From contig CM060734.1 of the NCBI GenBank assembly GCA_030704615.1, positions 39,200,042 through 39,264,041 on the forward strand: DNA of 64,000 nt, read 5' to 3'. Position numbers and translations under genes: made by a program. Numbering within the stretch: position 1 is the stretch's first letter; the number at the start of each line of letters is the position of its first letter. Positions 10,701-23,500 of this stretch are shown piece after piece. Source of the stretch: Takakia lepidozioides. Taxonomy: Eukaryota; Streptophyta; Takakiopsida; Takakiales; Takakiaceae. The notes under the pieces are model-generated. The model ran no database searches. It had not been told where the DNA came from and worked only from the letters and a program-made list of their open reading frames with translations.

Positions 10701-13018
10701 CTATGACTCTATAGTGACAGATTGCTGCCTTTCTTCAGCAGAGTCACCAAACAGATCGTTATCTTCTACCAATACGGCACTACCGTCTGACAGACTCCTC
10801 ATCAACTGGGGACCTGCCTCCTTACCACTTTCTGGTGTTTCCTTAGTCTTCGCTTCCTTAATCCCAGGTGAGGTGCCCTCTTCATCTAAAATTAGCCCAT
10901 CCCCTGACTTTCGGGCAGGGCCTGCCCAGGAGCCTCCCACAACCCCAGCCACCGAATCCCCATACAAATCGTCATACAAACCACCTTTCCCAGGAAACTT
11001 GACCTTATCCAAATATTGCTGCAATCTTTGAGTGACCGCTGGCAACTTTTCTTTCTCCTCTTTTCCTTTTGCGTCATCATGACCTTTTGGAATGATTGTG
11101 ACCTGCACTAAAGACTCATACTTCCCAACCAGACTCCCTTCTCTTACACCCACTGGTCCTGGCTCCGTGCTAACATCAACACCATCCGAGATACCGACCA
11201 CTTCAACAAGAACCCCTCCATATTCGTCTCTGAATGTAACCCGTGAATTCCGAGCCCGCTTTGCAGGCCTTTCAGTCTGCTGTTCTTCCTCTCTTGGTCC
11301 CTGTGTTGATCCAGAGGAGCTGGGGAATGGAACTCCAAGTCTGTTGAGCGAGGTGTTGTAAGAAACTAAAGCCTCTTCATCGGAGGGGTCGGGAGGCGGA
11401 GGGTATACAAAATTGGCTGGCACCTGTGAAGCTACCCAAGGCGAAGTTGGGGCATTCTTTCTCAGAACATAGCTTCGGGTTGATGCCCCAAATCGCAGTG
11501 ACTGGCCTACTTCCAGTTCTACAGGGTTGTCCTTGGAGAGCCGCTCGTTGGCCACAAATGTGCCATGCACAGAGCCAAGATCAATGACGTACACACTGCC
11601 ATCAGTGGTCACCATAATCACATAAGAAACAGAATACATCGGTGGCTGTAAACTCAATTCAAACCTCCTTACAACTGTAGAGCCAAGGAATATGAAGTAG
11701 GTACAAAATGTTCATGCCTCATCCAGCGTACTCACAACTGCTTCTGGTAATTCATTTTGGGCTGGACAAGATTGGACTTGATTCCACCATCGTACTCACC
11801 CCACATGCCCAGGCCTTTCCACTAGAATTCAAACAATAGATTGGGAATAGACCATACAAAAGAAAGCCCTTTACCCTCCATTCTTGTGGTGTACGATGAC
11901 TGCATGCTGCCGAGAGACCGATGGATGATCCAAGACATAATCACACATAACCGCTTGGCGCCCAAAAAGTGCCCGCCGCTTCTCCAAACATATCTTATCC
12001 ACAATGCCACCCTCCTTCAGCACTTCCAGAAAATAAATGCCAGGCTTTGGCTCCACCGACCAATCAGGCGGCTGCCAGTTGGATCCACCTGATCCTGTCG
12101 CTGTGCTTGAGGTCTACATCATGACAATGTTGCGCGGAGGCGCACAATAAGAAAATGTTAACGCTTCCAGATACTCGCACAATCACTCAAGGCACCTCCA
12201 GTTTTTGGAACATATGAAACCCTAGCTGAGTGGTGCATGTGAGGCATAAATTCCGCAGTTTCAAGAGATTTCAGGGCACTTTCCACGATTTCACAGTGTG
12301 TGTGCAGGGGGTTCCCCAGCAATGCCTTTAGATGCGATTGGTACCTCAATGCAATTAACAAAAACCTACTTCTTTCCACCAGGGTGACCAGGTTGGGCAT
12401 TGATAACAAGCTTGGTAAGCTTCTGGAAACTGTTAATGAAGATGACAGTGCAGAGGCCCTGGCTGCAGCAATCAATGAGAATGCCCTCGTTTTGGCTGAG
12501 CTGAAATCTCAGCTGAAAGCAAATGTTAAAAAGGGGCAGCAGCAGCAAGCCAGGGATTATGAAAGGAGGCACAAAAAGGGGCATGAGTACAGAGAACTTC
12601 CAGCCAATGCCTTGGTCAAGATGCTTAGGCCTGGAAAACGAAGTTCAATGACCAGTCCGTGGGAAGGGCCCTACTCTTTCTTGGGTTACAAGGATCACAA
12701 TGATCAAGACAAAGAGATGGAGGCGGAGGGGGATCCCGACAAGATCTACCACAAGATACATCGCTTGGGTAACTCGCAGTATAACCTGGCAGGAGGTGAC
12801 ACCCCTGGGATCGAACTGGAAAACAAACAAATCGTGCCAGACTAAAAAGGACATACCGGAGGTGGTGCTTGAGCGTCGGCTGCCCCTGAGGTGGGGAGGG
12901 CATGTGGCTGTGACTGCTCTTTGCGTAGTGTCTGCTTAACGGAGCCGACAGACTTAACAGAAAACGGCTCTGCCGATTCAGCCTTCTTAAACCTGTTGAG
13001 TCCAAATCTGTTCAACAT
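10701..13018 (-). CDS. NIPP1-like FHA protein (PP1 regulatory subunit 8), copy 1
   Basis: Three exons on the minus strand give 431 residues: 13018-12857, 12113-11875 and 11595-10701. Splice phases agree (0, then 2). The protein starts 'MLNRFGLNRFKKAESAEPF', like plant NIPP1 homologues (compare Arabidopsis At5g47790). An FHA phosphothreonine-binding domain follows at about residues 75-175, with 'FGRQAVMCDYVLDHPSVSRQHA' split here as 'FGRQ' and 'SVSRQHA', and 'DLGSVHGTFVANERL'. A PP1-docking RVxF motif ('SRVTF') lies after a 'KRARN' nuclear-localisation-like stretch, and the protein ends in a conserved 'DNDLFGD' tail. NIPP1 is a nuclear PP1 regulator tied to splicing and chromatin. Copy 2 at 35.1-37.4 kb has an extra intron, which is fused here. 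Intron 1 contains a Ty3/gypsy fragment. The reading frame is intact. Confidence 0.88.
12300..12845 (+). mobile_element. Ty3/gypsy-like integrase-tail fragment in NIPP1-1 intron 1
   Basis: A plus-strand open frame carries a segment typical of the region after the integrase core of plant Ty3/gypsy polyproteins: 'QQARDYERRHKKGHEY', then 'MLRPGKRSSMTSPWEGPY' and 'FLGYKDH'. The rest of the polyprotein is missing. It lies antisense inside intron 1 of the NIPP1 copy 1 gene (743 bp, compared with 383 bp for the same intron in copy 2), so it is a relic and not a host gene. Confidence 0.7.
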
Positions 13019-13279
13019 TTCCTAGAATCTTTGATGGCAGAGGAAGCAGTCAATATCCTCCAACTCCCGCACCACAGTCTAGTCCCAACTCCTCAAATGC
13101 CTCCTCCATACAGTGAGTTCTGTCTCTTCAACTCGACCATGCCTGTGTCAGCCATTGTCCGAGTAACTGTTTTCAACAAATTAAGTGTGCGCACTAAGAA
13201 TCAGAGCACTATGATGCTCCCTCTTAAAGCTTCATATAAGGGAAGACTAAACCCTAGAGCGCTGGAGCACGCACACAAA

Positions 13280-14500
13280 GGATATTGCTGACACGGTCAG
13301 ACCGCGCTTCTTTGCATCCTCGCCCTCGACAAGCCTTTGGCTCTTGCAATGTGATAGCCAGGATTCGAACCCAACATCTTTTCTGATCGTGTACATTGGT
13401 GGCCAGTGGGTGTGGGGTTCAATCCCCTGTGGTTTCGCCTGTTGACAAATGTTCAAGAATCAGGTTCACTACAGTATTTCTCCAGAGGTTCAGGTGCCTA
13501 CAATATGGAAAAGGGAATACCGTAATAATTAACTAATTTTACATGACTTATAACACTCACTGAAGATTTGAACCAACATACCAGAACCAAGAAATGTCAT
13601 CTGATTTTTGAATAAACCCTAAGTTACTATGGATCAAATGCAGACAATGAATACTCTCACTGTCTTCCTATCGACCGTCTAGGAGACTGACCTTCCACTC
13701 TCATCAAAATTACTCAAGTAAACAGAGTGGCATCTTTGAAGTTAAGATCACCAACGGAGTTAACACGAGAATTGAGAAGGAAGCATCAAATATGAACTTT
13801 CCAAAGCGCTGTTGCCAGATTCCAGGGCTCTGAAACTCCGTCCCGTTTGTGCACATCCTTTTGACACAAACTTGAAAAACATCATTTAGAGATTTTTTCA
13901 AGTGCTTGGTCTCAAACCTCAGAAAGAGAAGCATGATGAAGGGTGTCAGTATGCTTTATTTCAACAAGAATTACCCCCCATGATTCACAGAGTCGCTTTG
14001 CCATCTACTATCACTTTCAGTTTCACCAATATATATATGCTTCCAGAAAATAGACTACCTTGAAGACAGACCTGATTTAGTGTTCTGTTTCTGTAATTTA
14101 ATTTGCAATACAATTTTTATGAGGGGAACTAGCAAATTCAACATTGTTCCAAAAAGCAGAGAAGAATTTGTGAATCAACTCCCATAGAATCATCTACTGT
14201 ACATTTCCACCCAAGGTAGCCGCAACGGATCTAGAATCTACAATGATAATCTCATAGCCTTCTATAGCTTGCCTTCTACAACCAATTCTTGATATTGCCT
14301 CCAGCCAGCTCGTGTTACAGGCATAACATGTATTCCTGCCACTCCTACACACATCAACTCAGTGAGCCCTCTTTGCACAATGCAGAGGTGACTTCAGGAT
14401 GGTTCAACTTTTGTGACCCTTCACAATTACAAGCTAAACTATACTACAGACAAGGAGTTCGGGGCCACATTTAAGGCAGGTGGAACATAGTTGCAACACA
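13280..14500. other. Intergenic, upstream of NIPP1-1, tRNA-like box B
   Basis: The minus strand near 13345-13380 contains GGTTCGAATCC, and near 13400-13430 GGGGTTCAATCCCC. Both resemble pol III box B, but no cloverleaf can be drawn. They may be SINE debris. Otherwise nothing was recognised. Confidence 0.35.
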
Positions 14501-14505
14501 ACACT

Positions 14506-17500
14506 TCAATCACACCCAAACTGCAGAATGTTGAACACACCAGGTAGACGTCTAATAAACTTGATCAGCTGGAAACTCTCCTCATGACAAAAACTGGCAA
14601 AGGCAACCAGGTCACCAGCATGTTCAGCCTCCACTCTAGTCCATCGAGCTTTGATTGCATCTGCTTCCTTTCCTACGAAGACAAAGAAAATTGGTCACAT
14701 TAAGCAGAACCCTCCATGATATTCTAGGAGGCTATATATCAGTACATAGTCTTGGGTGCCTTTAACAGAAGGCATACCCTTACAATAATGTTGAATATTG
14801 AACTGCCTGTTCGTACAGACCATCTACCACACATACTGTACTGTGCACCTTTGCAATCTGATCAATTTGGGATCTAGTATTATCAAGTATCCTACTTTTT
14901 ATTTATCTCCACAAATAACGGCTTTCACGTTCAATCTCTATTCAAATCAAAAGTACAGGTAAAATCTGCACCTTGTCCACAAAGACCATTCCCATACACA
15001 GACCACACGTCCCAAAAATTGCTATGCTCAATTGCAAATTCAGACCTGATGCCCCCGTCAGCTCAAGCCAGAATGAGAAACTCCGAGATGAAGTCAACAA
15101 AGGGAGACCAACAATCACCGGTACTGCCTTTGTCAATCTGATAAACCAAGGCCACATAATATCCCATTATCTGAAGCTTTCAACAAATAATATCCTCGTA
15201 TGTCACAAACATAGCTAGAGTCACGCAGAGCCACAGTAGACTGAAGCAATTGATTTTTCCTACTTAGCAGACAGGAGATACCAGGAGCTAGGAGTAAGGT
15301 AGCATCTGATCCTCCAGAAATAATGCTCATGTAAAGAATGAAGAAGCACATCAGGAAAAAGGACAATACAAAGGAAACATCCCGCAATGACTCAACAAAT
15401 CTTCACTATGTCCATGACCATGTCAAAAGAATCACCAAGTTACTGAGGGGTTTGAGAGACAGCCAATACCCTCTCTGTCGTGCTTTGCTCCACCACTCCG
15501 CAAAACAATCTGGAAGTAAAGGTGGTTGCACTATAACAGCTTCTGCGCCTGCCTCTATCTAGAAGAGAGAGACATACATTGGTGAACAATAGGTAGTACA
15601 TAATCACAAAGATTGCAATCAACACGCCCTAGGTTAGATATCCATTAGACAGGCCCACCTAAATCCAGCTCTTTGTATATGGATAGTAGCTAGAGTTCTA
15701 GAGTATCCATGTCTTACAGTAGATATGCTCCACACAAGTAATCAAGATTGTGAGGACAGACTTGTACCACTCTATGTGAAACCTAACCAAATGCATACAG
15801 CTTGGGTCTTTATATCATGGCTGTCATCCACAAAGGCACCAAATGTCAACCACATCACAGCTGCAGGCAGTCAAATTATGATGCCCACTGATTTCAACAC
15901 TCAACACAACTCTCAGATAATTATGAACAGCTTGTTGATAAATTCGAGGAAACTGTTGTACAGAAATCTGCACCAGAAGTTTCTTCAACTTTGTCGAAAG
16001 TCTAGGAAGCCGCCAACATAACATAGGCAAGAGACATATAACAGATCAGCAAGCTTGTGAGAAGATCGCTTATAAACACGAAAGGAGACTACATTCGTTT
16101 GTGATGATTAGGCAATGACCTTTTTCTCAAGACGTTCAATGGGATTGATGAGGGGATTCTCCACACACCAGAGCTGCAGTCCTTGCACAATGAACACAAT
16201 AATGCAGCATGGTTGTTAGCAGCAGTAAGGTATTGGCACTCCTGCCTTGTGATTGTCAGATAAGTAATTCTTTCAAGCAAAGCAGCATGTGAGAAGTACG
16301 CATCACCGTACACTTGATTGGAAAGACACAACAGTGGTTCACATAGAATTACCAGGCGACAATAGACCCCTCTTTCGAAGTTGATGTGCTGCATGTAACA
16401 TAGCGAATGAATTTGCTGGAAGCAGGTGGTTGGCAAACCAAACTCTTCTCAAGGGGTGTCCTGCACATGACCACTATGATAAACTGTTATGAAGTTACCA
16501 CAGAACCTCTGCAGATCATAAAGTGCTGCTGTCATTCTAGGCACACAACAACATCAGATCAACAACAGAATGCACAAGCAAATGCCAAAGTGAGCTTTCT
16601 CGATAATCATACAAGCGAGCCCTATAAAGCATCTGACAAAGAACTGGTCAGTCCAGATTTATGACATCATCTAACAGATCTAAACTGGACAGGAAATCAC
16701 ACACTGACAAGTTATGCTGCCAGCTGGCTAGGTCAGATGTCTATCTTCTTTCGACATGTAACATAACACAAATATGTCAGGCACCTCTAGCTCATGGATT
16801 AGAGGCTCCAATTCCTCTGATATTCCCACTTTACAAGTAAATCTTACCTCCAGATAGAAGTAGCAGAGAGCCTCCACATCCTGCCACCTCAATGTCCCGA
16901 GCAGATTTAATCATGCATTCTTGGAGCTCTGGCAGCGATCTCGTTTGAGCAGCAACTGTTCTCACTTGCCAACAGTTGAAGCCTTGCAAAGTATCAGAAA
17001 GCCCCACTTGGCCATCAGACGATGGCCTACATTCTGTTTTCTTCTCAGCTACACTTGTAAGCCTTAGGCCCATAAGCAATTGCTTTAAATTGAAAGTGTG
17101 GAAGTATTCCATCAGAGAAGCTTTGATTGGTAAGTCTGGAGTTACAACCCCATTGATCGGTCCGAGTGAAGGGCATCTGCATGTCTACACACAAAACCAC
17201 AGGCTCACAATTAGAATAAAAAGAGATGTATCGACCACAGTGTACAGCGATTCATAGTCATCTCATACCAGAATTTGAGTGGCAACCTAAGTACACTGTA
17301 CCGAGCAATGTGCTCCTCTAAAAACTTGAGGAAACAACTGACATGGAATCAACGTTAGTGGCGGCAGACTTATAAATAGACCATAATAGAAAATGTACCC
17401 GAGCTGAAACATTGACAATGTATCTTACCCGATTGCCCTAGGTTTCGGAAATTTTTATGCTTGCTAAGGAAGTTATTTAAGATACTGAAAACAAGAATTC

Positions 17501-18168
17501 GAGCTCACAAGTTGAATAATATCAACCCCGGAAATCCCTACGAACCACTCTGGAGCGGGAAAGTACATTCCAACCTCTGAAGCTCTAAATACAACCAAGT
17601 CGGTGACAAAACATGACATTGTGAGGATGTAGATTGACCTACTTACAATGTGAAGTGCTATCCTCCCCGAGACCTACTTTACAAACTAAAGACCTTTGGC
17701 TTTGACATCCTCACATCATTTTGTTAGCCAAAAACTTCTAAAAGTCTCTTTGTATCTATATGCACCATCCTCTTCATCAAAAGCACATAAGTATCATTCA
17801 CCCTCCAGACGATGCAGGTGGCAGTAACGCTGATCAACTTCGCATCTTTCGGCCAGAAAATGACGTACTGATCATCAAATGGGAGGTCCGGCCAGTGAGG
17901 AACCACAAAATACGACAATGAAGGGCAAACCTCTTTGCCGACTCTGTGTAAGCTGTGCAATGATAGCCGATTCTATTTGAAAACCTGACGACTGACATTT
18001 CAATGATCATAATTTGGGGCTTTATAAAGCGTTGTTTAGTTGTACCTGAAGAACAGGGAGTGAGGACGAGGACGTTGCAGAAGGAAGCTCAAGGAGGCGG
18101 ACGAAGGCATGCTGCTCAAAGAGCGATGATCGGGCGCCGGCCATGGCCATAGCAGTGGCCGTAGCCAT
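14506..18168 (-). CDS. MTHFR-like TIM-barrel protein, possibly organelle targeted
   Basis: Minus-strand exons with compatible phases are 18168-18046, 17972-17802, an unresolved middle part, 16955-16848, 16181-16120, 15558-15470, 15137-15046 and 14672-14506 (stop). The 3' half reads like the barrel of methylenetetrahydrofolate reductase: 'ELQECMIKSARDIEVAGCGG' then 'LLLLSGG'; 'NPIERLEKK' joined to 'IEAGAEAVIVQPP', matching the family pattern of a Lys before a GA-FxxTQ strand; 'VPVIVGLPLLTSS' matching VPxIPGIMP; and a following 'ELTGAS'. The N-terminus is Ala/Met rich and could be a transit peptide. MTHFR reduces methylenetetrahydrofolate with a flavin. The usual Gln of the TQ motif appears as 'QPP', so activity is uncertain. 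The exon between 17802 and 16955 is not settled; a candidate containing 'PAPEWFVGISGVDIIQL' lies at 17600-17515 but its phase does not fit. A repeat unit fills part of that intron. Confidence 0.6.
16957..17185. repeat. Dispersed repeat pair, copy 1 (in intron)
   Basis: About 230 bp match 18787-19035 in direct orientation, with strong similarity in 'TTGAAGCCTTGCAAAGTATC', 'GGCCATCAGACGA' and 'AAGTCTGGAGTTACAAC'. The unit starts at the acceptor edge of an exon of the MTHFR-like gene, so the sequence next to the splice site is shared with an intergenic copy. The family is unknown. Confidence 0.65.
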
Positions 18169-18786
18169 TGCCAGTCAGAAAAATTGCTGCAAAGAGAGGT
18201 TTAGGGTTTAAGGTAAAGGCCACTAGCGTTTTTACGAGACACTTGCACCTCACACGACAACTGGAGCTATAATTATCTAGGAATGAGGCTTCTCGCAAGC
18301 AGACACATAACACAACTCTACGTGTAATGACATGCAATGACTGGGCAGATGCGGTCCATTCACCAGATATGCAAGATGTATCAAGTGTGCCTTCCTAAGA
18401 AACACACCTCGTAACACGCTCATTTTTGCTCCTTTGTTGACTACCCTGCCCTGTTGATTACGTTGCAACTAAAAGAGAATCCAAGACAAACATGAATCTA
18501 TAACTATGAATTGAAGAATCACCACGGACATCGCAGGTGATTCACCCTTCTTCAACGATCAATAGATCTTCAGAGACAATATGAATCTCATTACTAGCTA
18601 ATGGAGTTCACTACATGATATGGATTGGCGACTGTAGTCCAGCAGTGATGGTCAGGATACCATGGCCACGAGACAGTTAGGTTTTTCTGGCAACAAGTTC
18701 ACACAGGCGTATGATTCAAGTGAGATAACCCAGCCGCGGGGATGGGGATGGTGCCACGAGCCCGGTTTTCTCTCTTGGGAAAGGAC

Positions 18787-19035
18787 TTGTTCTCACTTGC
18801 CAACGGTTGAAGCCTTGCAAAGTATCAGGAAGCCTCATTTGGCCATCAGACGAGGGCCTAGCCTACAGTCTGTTTTCTTCTCCCCTCCACTTGTAAGCCT
18901 TAGGCCCGGAACCAAGTGCTTTAAATTGAAAGAGTGGAATTATTCGATCATAGAAGCTTTGATTGCTAAGTCTGGAGTTACAACGTTCATTGATCGCTTC
19001 CAGTGAAGGGCCTCTGCCACACGAAAGGGCCTCTG
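18787..19035. repeat. Dispersed repeat pair, copy 2 (intergenic)
   Basis: This is the second copy of the unit at 16957-17185, in the same orientation and 1.8 kb away. It has no coding capacity in common with the first copy beyond a short shared minus-strand frame that is probably incidental. Confidence 0.65.
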
Positions 19036-19565
19036 CACTTTTGTGTGGCGGGATCAAGTTTGTGTTCTTTGTGCCACCCGCAGCCTCGCAATGTAACATG
19101 AATTCTAACATTAGCTGCGATTAATTTAGTGCAATATGTACTTCTGAATTAAGTTCCCACATTCATGCCTGTGAATTTCCCAGACGTTTCTTGAAATGCA
19201 TTGGGAGTTGACGAATCACGATTGCAAAAGTGCATGCATACTTAGTGAGAGACGAGCATCCCACGCTGGTGCTAGTCTGAAGGACGAGGCACTGTGGCTC
19301 GGACCGAGTGCGAGGTTCGGGGCGCCGAAGCAATGCGAGCCGGCAGTTCCACCTCGGTCGGCCTCCCGAGTGTAGCATTGGTATGGCCTCGCAACGCTGC
19401 ACTCCACCCACCCCGCGACAATTCCTAGGGCGACAATTCCAAGGGCCTGTAGGTACTCCGTCTGAGCTTTCCATGCCAGTCGGCCCCCACCTCATGCTTC
19501 TCATTCCTTTGCTGCTGTGTACTTTTCGGACGCTGGAGCGATCGCGGAGCACCACGTGCGCACGC

Positions 19566-20350
19566 TGCTATACATCGAAAGATTCTAAAGCCCGGGAGAA
19601 TATTCCATAGCCCGAGACAATATTCCATAGCCTAGGACATGCAATGTCTCGGGGTTTTGTTCCTCAAAAAGAATAACTTTCAACTAAAGAAAGTTGTCGT
19701 ATCCCACATGCCTCCTGTATCCTATGGGAACGTAAGGGAACATTTTGTGGCCCGAGAGTGAGCCTTGGACCGGGCCTGGGGTATTTCATGAATCTTTCTA
19801 GCCTAGGACAGATTCCTAAAATGATTCTATAGCATAGGCTGGGTCTAGGGTCCAGGGCTATCTTATCGCATATACAATTGTCCATACAGTAAACAACTGA
19901 TCCGTTTATATGATAAGATAGCCCTGGACCCTAGGCCCGAGCCTAGGGTATGAAATCATAGGCTAGAAAGATTCCTGAAATACCCCCCCCCCGTGTGCAA
20001 GGCTCACTTGCCGGCCACAAAATGTCCCCTTACGTTCCCATAGGATACCCTAGGGCACTCGGTAGCCCCAGGGAAGGCCCAAAAATTCGGGAATGCCCTC
20101 CACTCAAGGCATTACACTGCATAAAGCACGTGCAACAAAAAGGTACAAAAAGGTACGGCGGGCATTACAGGGGAGTGTAATGCCCCGCCCGCCAAGCGAT
20201 GAATTCTGGTTTTTGACGGCACGATAAATACAAAGAGAAAAAATGCAAAGTGCTTTATGAGGAACAAAACCCCCAGACATTGCATGTCCTGGGCTATGGA
20301 ATATTGTCCCGAGCTTTGGAATCATTAGCCCGGGCTTTGGAATCTTTCAA
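19566..20350. repeat. Nested foldback (long inverted repeat) element upstream of PDHB
   Basis: Two nested pairs of inverted arms are readable. The outer arms are 19566-19670 and 20247-20350; for example GACATTGCATGTCC on the right is the complement of the sequence at 19638-19652, with the AACAAAACCCC and GAATATTGTC blocks also paired. The inner arms are about 19717-19876 and 19905-20049, with GATAAGATAGCCCTGGACCC on the right and its complement on the left. The loop is about 30 bp. The right side carries about 190 bp of unpaired extra sequence (20056-20245) with its own small inverted repeat (GGGCATTACA / TGTAATGCCC). No long open frame exists. A foldback or MULE-like element is likely. It ends about 240 bp before the PDHB start codon. 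Confidence 0.8.
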
Positions 20351-20587
20351 TGTATGGCTCGTTTTCCATTCCATCCGCCTCGTCTTCTCCGCCATCGCTG
20401 CATCTTCTCCGCCATCGTTGTCTGAGCACCACATTTTAGGCAGCCAGAGAAGGTCACACTCTTGTGCGATCTCTAGTTTGCTTGCGGAGGGGAAATAGCA
20501 TTGTTGTAGGTTCTGAGAGGAAGGATCACCGTGCTTTTCTGAAAGACAGCTGTGTTTTCTAGTCGAGTTGGTGGAAGGGAAGTCGGA

Positions 20588-23500
20588 ATGGCAGCGGTGG
20601 CGCACGACCTGATGGCCATGGCCGCAGTAGCGGTACCGGCTACTTCTCTGGCTTCTTCTTCTTCCTCTCACGTCGCTCGTCTGCAGCTGGCTGCCTCATC
20701 GCCCTCACTCGGTGAGATTTTGGAGGAAACCGATTGAGCATGCTGTCATACTGTTTGCTGGACTTGAATAGCGGGGAGGGATGATGATTCAGAGAGATGC
20801 AGTCATGTCGGTCGGTTGTAGTTAAGAAACATAGATGTTTTCCTGGATGATACTTCTCCTTGTAAACTTCCCTTACATCCTTGGTGAAGTTTCCAATTTA
20901 CCTTGGATATTTGAGGTTTTCCTCTCTATCCCTCTCTCACTCTCTGAAGCTGAAAATCTCGAGGCTGAGCCTAAAGCCTCTGCTACTGTTGGGGTCAAAT
21001 TGCTGGGCAGCTCACACACAGCAGATTGATGCTTGTATGAAGGGCTATGTAGATATCTGGAAAGCAAACTAATTGTTTATATCATGGTAAGTCCCACTAC
21101 TGGAGTGTGCCCTTCACAAAGGTAGTGTCTGTTCCCTCTTGTTCCACCCAAACTGGGCGTGGGGTCTATGGCCACAAGACCACAAGACCACAGCAAAGTA
21201 TGTCTTATGTCTCACTCTCTCCCCCTCTAATGTACTGCTCCCTCGGGAGAAAACGTGAGACTGTTCTCACATCTGACCAATTATTGGGAACTGCAGGTGC
21301 TGCTAAGTGCAGGCTTTTAGTGAGATCTTCTGCAGTAAGTGATGGTAGCTTCGGTTCTTCTCCTCAAAAGCGGGAAGTTGCGAAATTTTCCACCAATGCT
21401 GTTGCAGTGAGTATACTTACAACTTTATTGCTGCTTCCCCTGGTCTAGTGCTTCTTTCATCTTCCTAATTCTAGTGTATATTGAGAGAAATTAAGGTAAT
21501 TGTAACTTCAGAGTTCTCCATACTCATGCAGGTGCTTTTGCCACAGCTATGGTAGTTTACCTTTGATGAGCCAGCGACAGAGCTATAGTGAATTATTGTG
21601 TGTAGTCTCTTACAAGATAGTTCCGCTTGGATGAAGATAACTCTGACTAATGAAGATAAATAAAGATAGAAATTGCTAGGTTTCAGATCAGGTGTGCTGC
21701 CTACAATGGCTTACCATTATGAGTGGATGGGTGATGCAGACAAAGGAGGCAGCTACAAGTTCTGCATCTGCCAAGACAGGGTAAGTTGATTTTAACTTGA
21801 CTATTTGTATGTTATGAGTGATAACTTCAGCTTACAATGTTCCTTCTAATGTGTAAGATCTTTTTTGGTCCTGGCCACTGTTTGTAAATAGGTCTAATCA
21901 TCCTCAGGGTAACAAACTTCAAAATGGTGCCACAATCATGAAGTTGCGCATGGGCAGGCTGAGAAGCTAAAACTTGGTATTTAATGGCAATGCTGAAAAG
22001 TACACTTCAAACCTGCTCCTAAAGAAACGTGTGGCCTACTGGAAGGGCGGGTATCGAGTCAACACCAGCATTCCTCCCAGCCACTACCCAGTCGACAACT
22101 TGAGGCCAGCTCATATTACAGATCAGTAACACCCTCCTTTTGGACCTGGGATAAGCAAGAGTTATGACAGCAAGCCAGGGGTGGGAAGAGAGATAGCAGG
22201 AAATTACTGGAGAAGACATCTTTCACAGATTCTGGCTCTGCTGGAGCACAATCTGGTAAAAGCGGCCGTAGATAACCAGGCTGGAGATACACAAATCAGA
22301 TAAAGAGACAACCATTAAATCACTGATCTGGTAGCAGCTTAGTTAAACAGAGCTCTAGAGGACAACTCTGTGGAGTCGGAACTATTGTAGAAAGTCTAAA
22401 GAGGGCACAAAGTATGCTCTTTGATTGAAACTTCGACTGGACTCCCAAATAATTCTTTTAGGTATACATAGAGCATTACGGGTAGACATTGAGATCGACA
22501 GTGCTGAGACTATTCTCCACTGTTGGAGGAAAATTGATGGCCATGCTTCCAGTAGAGAGTAGGGCAGGTAAGTAATGCAAAAAAGTTTTCCACTTCACCA
22601 GCCAATTCCTCTGGTTATCTGCAATGTAATCAGCCTTTCCTGAACCAGTAGCCAGACGTGGTATTTGAAGCCGGAGTCATGTGCATATAAGACTATGAGA
22701 GTGCCTTAGTGTTGGTGTACCTTCACTTGGCTGCGTACTGGGAAATTCTCGATGTCACGGTGATAATCAACCATTCTGTGTGCACGCTTCCTAAACTCTT
22801 CCACATCGAACAGTTTGGTGAGCCTTGACCCTGTTCCTCCTTCGCTTCCCCTGTCACAGTTCAAACTGTCAGTAAGCGTTCGTCCTCTCCTTTGCGTTAT
22901 GCTGACTCAAATAGAATCAAGGTAATACATTTCGTCTTTACCACCAAATTTTCTTCCATTCTGCTCTTACATTGTGACGAAAAACCGTGGCAGCGCCCCA
23001 GATTGTGGAGTAGTTAACAACACATGATCTCCTTATGTCTTATCTTGGCAATGAGTAGGGCATCTTTCGACAGGGGACTTGGATTGGAACTCCTTGCAGT
23101 GTGTGCACTAAATTCTACTGACAGGATATTTTCTTGAGATGTTAAGTAGGAGAACCACACAAGCACCTGCATTGCCTTCCTCTAAGGGTCAGCTGTTAGA
23201 ACGTAATTGCAAGGAGTTTTCTGTACATGGGAGGAGTCGCTGATGTGGTTTCATTCTTATTCAATTACCCAAATGAGGTAGCTCAGTAGCAGACATGCAT
23301 GAAACCAGTATTAGGAAAATGAAAAAAGGGAGTTAAAAGGTCTGTGGCTACTGAGACCAGATTGGCCTAATCAACAACCAAGTTAAGCTTGCCATGGCCC
23401 CCATGGTTCTTGTGGCCATGTCAAGCTGAATATCTGGTGGTCATTTTAGTACTCGGCATAACATGTGATTGCATTGAAGTCGGAACTTGACATAGTAATT

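Noticed and set aside
12300-12845. 181-codon open frame as a host gene
   Set aside because: Its middle matches the integrase tail of Ty3/gypsy polyproteins and it lies in an intron, so it is a retrotransposon fragment.
13340-13435. Possible tRNA genes on the minus strand (GGTTCGAATCC and GGTTCAATCCC)
   Set aside because: Only box B-like words are present. The acceptor, D and anticodon arms cannot be paired, and the T stem is mostly wobble pairs.
19163-19555. 130-codon minus-strand frame between the repeat and the foldback
   Set aside because: Arg/Pro/Gly-rich composition from GC-rich DNA, with overlapping frames on the other strand and no recognisable domain.
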